Origin: an uncultured bacterium
GTDB lineage: Bacteria; Bdellovibrionota_C; UBA2361; SZUA-149; CALKYB01
DNA length: 5,563 nucleotides
Direction: 5' to 3'
NCBI GenBank assembly: GCA_938022485.1
Contig: CALIEE010000068.1
Coordinates: forward strand, 1-5,563
This document shows positions 1 through 5,563 of the stretch, in pieces (position 1 is the stretch's first letter; each line of letters begins with the position of its first letter). The notes beneath the pieces are model-generated. The model made no database searches. It worked only from the letters and a program-made list of their open reading frames with translations, and was not told the origin of the DNA. The translations under genes and the position numbers were made by a program.

Positions 1-747
1 AAAATATCTAGTTTGTTGGCACGGGCTGAGGGTTTAAATGAGACCTGTCCCTCTCTTTATGGGGAGTTGGTTGGAGTAACCGAGTTCCTTAGAAAGTGCC
101 AAACTAGTAGTAGTGATTGTGATCTATCTGAACTGGTGCAATTGCCTAGCTCGACCCGTGATTTTCTTTCCTTGGCCCTTATTGATGAAACTCTGAGAGA
201 CGGCTCAGTAGAACAACATCAGTTAATGAGTTTACTTGGTAAGGTAGATTATAATCGACTTGCTTCGAAGGATTTACGTAGTCGTATATTAAATCGACTT
301 GAGAAAATGACGGCTCCTCAGGAAAAATATTTCCTTGTTTATCCAAATTTGCGAGGATTTTTAGAATTGATTTCTTTTAGCCTTGGTGAGTTGAAAAGCT
401 ATAGTAAAAATTCATTGATGGCTATGGCTAGGTTCTGGAGATCATTTATTAGCTATTTTTTTATTTTTCTGATTTCCGTGGCATTCTTCTTCTTTGCTCT
501 TCGAAAATATAGAGCGAAAGTTGGAAGCAAGGGAAAGACCGAGTTAAAGTTGCTCTTGCAATCGATGGGGCTTGCGGAGAATGTATCTCAAATAGAACTT
601 AGTAGTCGTTTTAAGCAACTGGCTAAGCAGATTCACCCCGATGTTGGAGTTGGAGGCGATACGTTTGAGTTCGCAGATTTGAATTGGAGATATGAAAGGG
701 CTTCGGAGTTAATGGAAGGACGTGCCGGTTCCCTATGTCTTAACTAG
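1..747 (+). CDS. Membrane-anchored protein with C-terminal J-domain (5' partial)
   Basis: The frame is open from base 1 to the TAG at 745-747. The first TTG is at 13, but the four codons before it are also open and no ribosome-binding site is visible, so the true start probably lies left of the window. Numbering from the TTG at 13 gives 244 residues. Residues 1-143 are a soluble region I do not recognise, with cysteines at 12, 29 and 36. Residues about 144-163 are one strongly hydrophobic, phenylalanine-rich membrane segment. It is followed by a basic stretch (RKYRAK), which by the positive-inside rule puts the C-terminus in the cytoplasm. Residues about 176-235 resemble a J-domain: a leucine-rich first helix, a second helix with FKQLAKQI, the HPD tripeptide at 208-210, then a third helix. 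HPD is the motif that stimulates Hsp70 ATPase, so a local DnaK co-chaperone role is inferred. Client and exact function are unknown. No glycine/phenylalanine-rich or zinc-finger region of classical DnaJ is present. Confidence 0.8.
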   Translation, partial: KISSLLARAEGLNETCPSLYGELVGVTEFLRKCQTSSSDCDLSELVQLPSSTRDFLSLALIDETLRDGSVEQHQLMSLLGKVDYNRLASKDLRSRILNRLEKMTAPQEKYFLVYPNLRGFLELISFSLGELKSYSKNSLMAMARFWRSFISYFFIFLISVAFFFFALRKYRAKVGSKGKTELKLLLQSMGLAENVSQIELSSRFKQLAKQIHPDVGVGGDTFEFADLNWRYERASELMEGRAGSLCLN

Positions 748-778
748 TCAGCTCTTTGGCCTTTCTGTTACTTTTGAC

Positions 779-807
779 TTGCGCCTGACTTCCGCCCCGA
801 CTATAAA
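779..807 (+). promoter_or_regulatory. Weak sigma70-like promoter candidate upstream of parC
   Basis: TATAAA at 802-807 matches the -10 consensus at five of six positions. With a 17-base spacer the -35 is TTGCGC at 779-784, matching only the TTG half. A better -35-like TTGACT sits at 774-779, but its spacer would be 22 bases, which is too long. Transcription would begin near 814, giving a leader of about 120 bases before parC that starts with the hairpin at 813-841. This is a consensus match only. Confidence 0.25.
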
Positions 808-812
808 CTTTC

Positions 813-841
813 GAGAAGGCTTCTTATTGGAAGTTTTTCTC
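813..841 (+). terminator. Hairpin after the J-domain gene, possible terminator
   Basis: GAGAAGGCTTC at 813-823 pairs with the segment at 830-841 around a six-base loop (824-829). There are nine Watson-Crick pairs, two G-U pairs and one bulged T. The wobbles form only in plus-strand RNA. The T-run (834-838) lies inside the 3' arm instead of after it, so this is not a textbook intrinsic terminator. A short CTTC/GAAG stem followed by five T is the alternative terminator reading. It lies 66 bases after the J-domain stop and could equally be part of the parC leader. Confidence 0.3.
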
Positions 842-863
842 ACTATTGCCTGAGCCAATCGGA

Positions 864-894
864 CTGGCAGTATTTTTAAGCTTAAGAATATATT
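864..894 (+). promoter_or_regulatory. Second promoter candidate for parC, overlapping a near-palindrome
   Basis: TATATT at 889-894 matches the -10 consensus at five of six positions. CTGGCA at 864-869 matches the -35 at four of six, but the spacer is 19 bases, slightly long. A start near 901 would give a leader of roughly 30 bases before the parC ATG. The spacer and -10 overlap a 20-base near-palindrome at 871-890 centred on an AAGCTT core with one mismatched pair, which could be an operator or just AT-rich chance symmetry. Confidence 0.3.
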
Positions 895-933
895 TGCCTG
901 GATGTTTAGGCACCTAGTTCAAACTTTGCTCCT

Positions 934-3171
934 ATGACAGTTTTAGACGTATCCCTGATTGATGAATCGCGAAGTCGGTATCTGACTTATGCCCTTAGTG
1001 TCGTCAACAGTCGTGCCCTGCCTGATGTTAGAGATGGCCTTAAGCCTGTGCAAAGGCGCATACTATATGCCATGGCAAAAAACTTGGGCCTCTCCCCTGA
1101 CAAGGCTCATCGTAAGAGTGCTGCCGTAGTAGGTGAGGTTCTGGCTCGGTATCATCCTCATGGGGATGCTGCATGCTATGAAGCTATGGTGAGAATGTCT
1201 CAAGATTTTAATTTTCGGTATCCATTAATAGATGGTCAGGGAAATTTTGGATCTTTGGATGGAGACTCCGCAGCAGCCTACCGATATACCGAAGCTAGAT
1301 TGATGCCTTTGGCTCTCGAAGTGGTCGGTGACATAGGAATGGATACCGTAGAAGAGCGGGAAAATTTCGATCAAACCCAGCTTGAACCAGTTGTTCTTCC
1401 ATCACGAGTGCCTCAACTTTTAATCAATGGAACAACCGGAATTGCTGTTGGCATGGCCACTGCTATTCCTCCACATAATCTCAATGAAGTGGTGAAGGCC
1501 CTGCTACTTATTTTGGAAGACCCTGAGGTTAGTGAAACTAAAATATTGGGATGTATTAAAGGCCCAGATTTCCCAACAGGCTGTTCTATTTTGGCGACCA
1601 AAGGCGAGCTTAAGCAGGTATATCGCGATGGAAGAGGTCCGATAAAAACGCGAGCAGACTATAGGCTCGAGAAAGGAGCTAGGGGTAAGGAATTAATAGT
1701 TATTAATTCTATTCCTTACGCCACAGACAAATCCTCTCTCGTTGAAAAGATAGCAGACCTAATTATTGGCAAAAAGGTTCCTAATCTCAACGATGTTCGA
1801 GATGAATCTACGGACGTTGTTCGAATAGTTTTAGAGACAGGTGGTGATGCCGATCCGGTCAAGATAATGGCTTACCTCTATAAAAACACTCCGCTCGAAC
1901 AAAATTTCAATGTCAACTTCACTGCATTGATTCCAACAGATAACCCTCTTTCGGGCAAGCCGGTACGATTATCTCTGCGAGAAATGCTAGAGCAGTTTAT
2001 TAGCTTTCGTGAGGACGTAACAAAGCGAAAGCTAAATTGGGAGAAATCCAAGCTAGAGGAGCGAATCCATTTACTGGAAGGTTTGGTTTTTGTTTTTCCA
2101 GATATTCTAAAGGTTATCGAGATCGTTCGTAAGAGTTCAGGGCGCTCAGATGCGGCGGAGAAGCTTCAGAAAAAGTTTAAGCTAAGTGAGCTTCAGGCTT
2201 TTTTTATTGTAGACATGAGAATCTACCAACTCTCTAGAACTAACATAGATGAAGTAGAAGCGGAGCTTGCTGAGAAATCCAAGAGGGTGAAAGAGATTAA
2301 CCGCATCTTGAAAAGTAAGAAGGCCGTGAGGAAAGAGATTTCTGAAGAGCTTCAGCAGATCGCGAAAACTTACGGAGATGCTAGAAGATCCGCCCTAGTG
2401 CATGATCATGAAGAGGAGGACTTTGATGCTGATGATTATGTCCAGCACGAAGATGCTTGGGTTATCGTTACCAAAGACGGTTGGGTTAAAAGAATAAGAA
2501 CAAATAACGATCCGGAAACTACTCGGCTTCGGGATGGAGATAGTATTCTTTTCGTAACTGAAGCTTCCACTAAAGATTCTATTGCAGTCTTTAGCAATCA
2601 AGGCGTGTATTACACATCTAAGGTTTTAGATTTAAGTTCTACTTCAGGTTACGGCGACCCTATTCAAAAGCTTTTTAAGTTTAAGGACGGAGAGAAGATA
2701 ACTTCAGTTCGATTGTTGCCTGAGGGGCAAGCAGTTGAGAAAGAGCTTTTGCTGTTCTCCAAGCGTGGTTTAGGCTTCAGAGTTTCTGGAGATACTATTT
2801 CCGAGACTAATCGAAACGGTAAGCGCCTGATGAAGTTAAAAGCAGGTGATGAACTGGCAGGGGTCACTGAAGTGGACACCAAGTTGTTAATTCTTGTGAG
2901 TGAGCAGGGTTATGGTTTTTCCTTTGCTGCCGAGGAAGTGCCGGTGCTTTCAAACGCTGGTAAGGGGGTTATACTTCAGAAAATGCCTGACAATGATAAT
3001 CTTGTTTTAGTAAAGAGTGTCACCAAGAAAGAGTCTGTAGAGTTACTTCTCGCAAAAGATAAAACAAAAAAAATTGCGGTCTCCGAGTTTAAAAGCTCCT
3101 TGCGAGCGAAGAGAGGTAACAAGGTGGTTAAGCGCGGTATGCCAGTTATCGGTGAGATTATAGAGGTTTAA
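934..3171 (+). CDS. parC: DNA topoisomerase IV subunit A (ParC)
   Basis: The A subunit breaks and rejoins DNA in the A2B2 topoisomerase IV, which decatenates chromosomes. The protein is 745 residues, close to E. coli ParC (752). The winged-helix breakage domain holds QRRILYAM (40-47), YHPHGD (73-78) and the catalytic Arg117-Tyr118 in YRYTEARL. Ile170 in TGIAVGMAT matches the DNA-intercalating isoleucine. The tower and coiled-coil exit gate span about 200-485, with VDMRIYQL at 426-433. An acidic linker (491-501) leads to a beta-pinwheel domain (about 505-745). No canonical GyrA box is visible. Repeats such as NRNGKRLMKL (627-636) and SNAGKGV (673-679) look ParC-like. ParC identity rests on this and on the length; some pipelines would label it gyrase/topoisomerase IV subunit A. 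The ATG at 934 is the only start candidate after the in-frame TAG at 907-909, yet no Shine-Dalgarno sequence precedes it. The residue at the quinolone-contact serine is Ala79, with Glu83 retained. Confidence 0.95.
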   Translation: MTVLDVSLIDESRSRYLTYALSVVNSRALPDVRDGLKPVQRRILYAMAKNLGLSPDKAHRKSAAVVGEVLARYHPHGDAACYEAMVRMSQDFNFRYPLIDGQGNFGSLDGDSAAAYRYTEARLMPLALEVVGDIGMDTVEERENFDQTQLEPVVLPSRVPQLLINGTTGIAVGMATAIPPHNLNEVVKALLLILEDPEVSETKILGCIKGPDFPTGCSILATKGELKQVYRDGRGPIKTRADYRLEKGARGKELIVINSIPYATDKSSLVEKIADLIIGKKVPNLNDVRDESTDVVRIVLETGGDADPVKIMAYLYKNTPLEQNFNVNFTALIPTDNPLSGKPVRLSLREMLEQFISFREDVTKRKLNWEKSKLEERIHLLEGLVFVFPDILKVIEIVRKSSGRSDAAEKLQKKFKLSELQAFFIVDMRIYQLSRTNIDEVEAELAEKSKRVKEINRILKSKKAVRKEISEELQQIAKTYGDARRSALVHDHEEEDFDADDYVQHEDAWVIVTKDGWVKRIRTNNDPETTRLRDGDSILFVTEASTKDSIAVFSNQGVYYTSKVLDLSSTSGYGDPIQKLFKFKDGEKITSVRLLPEGQAVEKELLLFSKRGLGFRVSGDTISETNRNGKRLMKLKAGDELAGVTEVDTKLLILVSEQGYGFSFAAEEVPVLSNAGKGVILQKMPDNDNLVLVKSVTKKESVELLLAKDKTKKIAVSEFKSSLRAKRGNKVVKRGMPVIGEIIEV
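3162..3166 (+). promoter_or_regulatory. parE ribosome-binding site inside parC
   Basis: AGAGG in the last codons of parC sits eight bases before the ATG at 3175, which is normal spacing. This supports ATG 3175 over the TTG at 3172, which directly abuts the parC stop and has tighter spacing. Placement within parC suggests translational coupling of the two subunits. Confidence 0.6.
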
Positions 3172-3174
3172 TTG

Positions 3175-5157
3175 ATGGCATCAGCTAAGAAGAAATCATA
3201 CAAAGCATCCGATATTGAAGTTCTTGAGGGACTTGAGCCTGTTCGTCAGCGACCAGGGATGTACATTGCTGGGACTGATACTCCGGCAGGTTTGCACCAA
3301 CTAGTCTTTGAAATTCTCGATAACAGTGTAGACGAGGCTATGAATGGCCACGCTGATACGATTGACGTGATCCTTCATAAAGACGGGGAGAGTGTCAGTG
3401 TGAAGGATAACGGTCGAGGCATTCCAGTTGATAAGCATCCTAAGTTTAAAAAATCAGCACTTGAACTAATTCTTACCACGCTTCACGCCGGCGGAAAGTT
3501 CACAGATAAAAACTATAAAAGTGCCGGTGGCCTACATGGAGTGGGCAGCTCAGTGGTCAATGCTCTTAGTAGCGAAATGGTCGCTACTGTGCTGAGAGAT
3601 GGAAAAGAATACTCTCAAGGATTTTCAAGAGGTAAGCCAACTTCCAAACTTAAATCTAAGTCAGTTGGTGGACGAAAGACTGGAACTACGATCTTTTTTA
3701 GGCCAGACGATAAAATTTTTCCAAAGACTCAATTTTCAAGCAAGAAAATTGCTGAAACTCTAAAAACCAAAGCTTATCTTAACCCAGGGTTAAAACTAGT
3801 TTACCTTGATGAGAAGACCAAAAAGAAGGAAACCTTTCACTTTGAAGAAGGTCTTGCTGCTTTTTTAAAAGATGAGCTTGAAAGAAAAAAGATTAGTTCA
3901 TTTATTGATCCAATCCTGATCGAAAAAAATGACGAGATTGACGTTAGTCTTGCGCTGGTTTGGACAGAAACTCCTCGAGAAGAATTTTACTCTTATGTGA
4001 ACGGGATTCACACCTCTGATGGTGGTTCTCATGAGAATGGGGCGAGGGCTGGAATTGTTAGAGCCTTAAGGAATTATATTTCAGTACATAAGGTTCAAAC
4101 CAAAGGCCTGAAAATTGGAGCTGAGGATATTAGAGAGGGCATAGTTTGCTTTGTGTCCGTAAAGCTCCCGGGTGATAGATATCAGGCACAGTTTCAAGGG
4201 CAGACTAAGAGTCGACTTAACAATCCAGAGATTGCTCCCCTTGTTGAGTCAGCAACAAAAAGCCTTGAGCAAATCTTAAATGAATCTCCTTCTACCGCCG
4301 GATTAATAGTTGAGAGAATTCTACTTGCTGCTCGTGCCCGTGCAGCTTCCAGAGCTGCCAGCCAAAGCGTGAGACGAAAAACTGGGATTAGTCATCGACT
4401 AAATCTGCCTGGTAAACTTGCTGATTGCTCAAGTAATAAGCCCGGCGAGACAGAGCTTTTTATTGTTGAGGGAGATAGCGCCGGAGGCTCGGCTAAACAG
4501 GGTCGAGATAGAAAATGCCAAGCTGTATTGCCTTTAAGAGGTAAGGTCTTAAATACTATTGCATCTCCTAAGAAAAAAATTACTGAAAATAAAGAACTTA
4601 GTAATATTATCTCTGCTCTTGGCTGCGGAGCAGGGGAAGAAATCCGACTGGATAAACTTCGCTATGGAAAAGTGATAATTCTCACTGATGCCGATGCTGA
4701 TGGAATGCATATAGCAACATTGTTGCTTGCTTTTTTCTTTAAGCACATGAAAGCCTTGATAGATGAAGGATGCCTTTATATTGGAAAGCCTCCACTATTT
4801 GGGGTTTTCCCAAAAGGCGGAGCAAAGTCTCAGGAAGATGCTAGTGCCAAAAAGAAATCAGGGGGGCGAAAAAAGAAAGGACCTTTTTGGGCCTACTCTG
4901 ATGATGAGCTTGAGAAAATAATAAAAAAAGAAAAACTAAACCAACCTAGAATAGTTCGCTACAAAGGACTTGGTGAGATGAATCCGGGAACACTTTGGGA
5001 CACAACTCTGGATCCCGAAAACCGAACTATTCTGAGAGTTTCTGCGGACGATGAGGCTTTGGTGATGGATCATTTACAGTCTTTGATGGGTAGTGATCCT
5101 TCTACTCGGTATCAGTTGATACAAGATAACGCGGAACTAATAGAAGTAGACGTCTAA
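3175..5157 (+). CDS. parE: DNA topoisomerase IV subunit B (ParE)
   Basis: The ATPase/TOPRIM subunit of topoisomerase IV, 660 residues against 630 for E. coli ParE. The GHKL ATPase domain (about 10-220) shows Glu46 as general base and Asn50 for magnesium in FEILDN, Asp78 in DNGRGIP for adenine, and the lid GLHGVGSSVVNALS (119-132). The transducer domain (about 225-400) ends its key loop in QTK (343-345), whose lysine contacts the ATP gamma-phosphate. The TOPRIM domain begins ELFIVEGDSAGGSAKQ with Glu432 and continues to the metal-binding DADAD at 505-509. HIATLLLAFFFKHM (512-525) resembles ParE. KGLGEMN is at 597-603. A lysine-rich, low-complexity stretch at about 547-570 lies between TOPRIM and KGLGEMN. 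All key catalytic residues are present. The stop of parC is three bases upstream, so the two are surely one operon. A TTG at 3172 would add one residue, but ATG is preferred for its ribosome-binding site. GyrB is the alternative label; pairing with a ParC-type partner and the short length favour ParE. Confidence 0.94.
   Translation: MASAKKKSYKASDIEVLEGLEPVRQRPGMYIAGTDTPAGLHQLVFEILDNSVDEAMNGHADTIDVILHKDGESVSVKDNGRGIPVDKHPKFKKSALELILTTLHAGGKFTDKNYKSAGGLHGVGSSVVNALSSEMVATVLRDGKEYSQGFSRGKPTSKLKSKSVGGRKTGTTIFFRPDDKIFPKTQFSSKKIAETLKTKAYLNPGLKLVYLDEKTKKKETFHFEEGLAAFLKDELERKKISSFIDPILIEKNDEIDVSLALVWTETPREEFYSYVNGIHTSDGGSHENGARAGIVRALRNYISVHKVQTKGLKIGAEDIREGIVCFVSVKLPGDRYQAQFQGQTKSRLNNPEIAPLVESATKSLEQILNESPSTAGLIVERILLAARARAASRAASQSVRRKTGISHRLNLPGKLADCSSNKPGETELFIVEGDSAGGSAKQGRDRKCQAVLPLRGKVLNTIASPKKKITENKELSNIISALGCGAGEEIRLDKLRYGKVIILTDADADGMHIATLLLAFFFKHMKALIDEGCLYIGKPPLFGVFPKGGAKSQEDASAKKKSGGRKKKGPFWAYSDDELEKIIKKEKLNQPRIVRYKGLGEMNPGTLWDTTLDPENRTILRVSADDEALVMDHLQSLMGSDPSTRYQLIQDNAELIEVDV
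4813..4884 (+). other. Lysine-rich low-complexity insert in ParE
   Basis: Residues 547-570 of ParE are dominated by lysine, glycine, serine and alanine, with KKK runs at 559-561 and 566-568. They fall between the KPPLFGV strand after DADAD and the FWAYSDDEL helix, where E. coli ParE has only a short connection. It is probably a disordered, positively charged surface loop. A DNA-contact role is inference. Confidence 0.6.
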
Positions 5158-5278
5158 GTAAGCTTTCAAGCGGCCCTTTTCTTCGTTGCTCAGCAGGCCT
5201 TCTCACTGCGGCGTGCCGCAAGCACGCCTCATTCGTCAGCCTTTGAGCGCCTCGATAAGAACCACCTGAAAGCTTACT
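5157..5278 (-). repeat. Nested imperfect palindrome (long hairpin) after parE
   Basis: GTAAGCTTTCA at 5158-5168 is the perfect inverse of 5267-5277, extended by one outer pair (5157/5278). The same register continues inward without gaps to 5181/5254. Across 5158-5181 there are 19 Watson-Crick pairs, one mismatch (5179/5256) and four A/C oppositions (5169/5266, 5171/5264, 5174/5261, 5175/5260). Those four become G-U pairs in a minus-strand transcript. Further in are GCTCA/TGAGC (5188-5192 with 5244-5248), AGGC/GCCT (5195-5198 with 5239-5242), and an apical GGCGTGC/GCACGCC stem (5210-5216 with 5222-5228) with a CGCAA loop. The element is about 56% GC by hand count, richer than its AT-rich surroundings. 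It starts at the parE stop codon and may serve as a 3'-end structure. It has the shape of a dispersed intergenic repeat or a small non-autonomous inverted-repeat element. No coding frame of note is seen in it, and no T-run follows it on the plus strand. Confidence 0.75.
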
Positions 5279-5290
5279 ACTACTAGACGC

Positions 5291-5339
5291 TGGCTATTAA
5301 GTCATTGAAATAACTAGGTAAAATTCATGACTAAAGCCA
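5291..5339. repeat. Imperfect inverted repeat, 13 pairs
   Basis: TGGCT-TT-AGTCAT (within 5291-5305, two single-base bulges at 5296 and 5299) pairs with ATGACT-AA-AGCCA (5327-5339) around a 21-base loop. It lies 12 bases after the long palindrome. No T-run directly follows, so it is a weak terminator candidate at best. The rest of 5340-5400 is AT-rich and shows no gene. Confidence 0.45.
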
Positions 5340-5400
5340 TAGCTTTTCTTGGTCGTTTTTAAGTCACTCTTTCTTTTAAAACCCCATAACTTTCCAAGAT

Positions 5401-5433
5401 TCCTTAGGCTTTTCTTTTTTTGGGCCTAAAGGA
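5401..5433. repeat. Hairpin with T-rich loop
   Basis: TCCTTAGGC (5401-5409) pairs with GCCTAAAGGA (5424-5433) with one bulged A, giving nine pairs. The 14-base loop is almost all T on the plus strand. The T-run is in the loop and not after the stem, so it does not fit an intrinsic terminator on either strand. Its function is unknown. Confidence 0.45.
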
Positions 5434-5458
5434 GAGTTGATGTTCCTGTAGCACCAGC

Positions 5459-5476
5459 TTTTTAAATATTTAAAAA
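5459..5476. repeat. Perfect 18-base AT-only palindrome
   Basis: TTTTTAAAT followed by ATTTAAAAA is a perfect palindrome ending three bases short of the minus-strand stop codon at 5479-5481. It could be a weak bidirectional 3'-end signal or simply AT-rich sequence. Confidence 0.45.
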
Positions 5477-5478
5477 TT

Positions 5479-5563
5479 TCATACTGGCAGAATCTTTTCG
5501 CAGTTTCGACACAGATCGTAGCCCCGATGTGTGTCGTCACTGCGGCAGTTAAAAGGTTTGGAT
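5479..5563 (-). CDS. Possible C-terminal end of a minus-strand gene (partial)
   Basis: On the minus strand a frame is open from the right edge for 27 codons to a TGA (complement of 5479-5481). The peptide contains a Cys, twelve residues, then Cys-x2-Cys (LCRNCEKILPV at the end), which loosely suggests a zinc-binding tail. I do not recognise a family. A frame this short is open by chance fairly often, and it is overlapped almost entirely by a strong hairpin at 5499-5544, which argues for noncoding sequence. If real, the gene is convergent with parE. Confidence is low and depends on sequence beyond the window. Confidence 0.3.
   Translation of the reverse strand, partial: SKPFNCRSDDTHRGYDLCRNCEKILPV
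5499..5544. repeat. Strong 17-pair hairpin at the right edge
   Basis: CGCAGT (5499-5504) pairs with ACTGCG (5539-5544). CGACACA (5507-5513) pairs with TGTGTCG (5530-5536), and ATCG (5515-5518) with CGAT (5525-5528), around a six-base loop. The only interruptions are a 2x2 internal loop and one G/G mismatch. CTTTT (5494-5498) and AAAAG (5551-5555) could extend it across a six-base bulge. It is not followed by a T-run. It may be an inverted-repeat element or a structured RNA, and it conflicts with a coding reading of the same bases. Confidence 0.6.

Noticed and set aside
774..807. TTGACT paired with TATAAA as a strong promoter
   Set aside because: Each box is good, but the 22-base spacer is outside the range used by sigma70-type polymerase.
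1413..1601. Minus-strand open frame of 62 codons inside parC
   Set aside because: It is antisense to the conserved breakage-reunion domain of ParC; its openness follows from parC codon composition.
2395..2882. Two minus-strand open frames inside the parC C-terminal region
   Set aside because: They overlap the beta-pinwheel coding sequence, have no recognisable domain, and are shadows of parC.
4549..4746. Minus-strand open frame of 65 codons inside parE
   Set aside because: It is antisense to the TOPRIM segment with DADAD; no independent coding evidence.
934..5157. The pair as gyrA and gyrB
   Set aside because: The A subunit lacks a canonical GyrA box, its C-terminal repeats resemble ParC, and both lengths fit topoisomerase IV better; a phylogeny with the other topoisomerase pair of the genome would settle it.
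5327..5362. Eleven-codon plus-strand frame beginning MTKAIAF after the palindrome
   Set aside because: It is very short, has no clear ribosome-binding site, and its start lies inside the 3' arm of an inverted repeat; chance is the simpler explanation.
1..5563. CRISPR array, tRNA, rRNA or transposase gene
   Set aside because: No regularly spaced direct repeats, no cloverleaf or rRNA signature, and no transposase-like frame were seen on either strand.

Overview
The window carries a complete type IIA topoisomerase operon, parC then parE (topoisomerase IV subunits A and B). Upstream is the 3' part of a membrane-anchored J-domain protein gene. Downstream, from the parE stop codon to the right edge, about 400 bases are rich in inverted repeats, with a short minus-strand reading frame possibly entering at the very end. 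The DNA is moderately AT-rich, clearly bacterial and on one coding strand. The adjacent parC-parE pair and a J-domain protein with a C-terminal HPD domain would fit a marine Verrucomicrobiota (Opitutae-like) genome. That placement is an impression from general protein character, not something the sequence proves.

Layout: bases 1-747, J-domain protein, open to the left edge. Bases 748-933, intergenic leader with weak promoter-like sites, a hairpin and a 20-nt near-palindrome. Bases 934-3171, parC. Bases 3175-5157, parE, whose ribosome-binding site lies inside the 3' end of parC. Bases 5158-5478, no convincing gene, but a 120-base nested hairpin beginning at the parE stop codon, then three smaller inverted repeats. 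Bases 5479-5563, a short open frame on the minus strand that overlaps a strong 46-base hairpin.

ParC and ParE form an A2B2 enzyme. ParE binds and hydrolyses ATP through its GHKL fold and supplies the metal-binding TOPRIM domain. ParC supplies the catalytic tyrosine, the exit gate and a beta-pinwheel that holds DNA. The usual role is decatenating daughter chromosomes and relaxing supercoils. The C-terminal domain of the A subunit looks ParC-like rather than GyrA-like, because no canonical GyrA box is visible. I therefore call the pair topoisomerase IV and not gyrase.

I do not see a new multi-gene system here. The most unusual object is the nested hairpin after parE: its imperfections are mostly A/C oppositions on the plus strand that become G-U wobble pairs in a minus-strand transcript. 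Next in interest are alanine at the quinolone-contact serine position of ParC, a lysine-rich insert in ParE, and the second long hairpin at the right edge.
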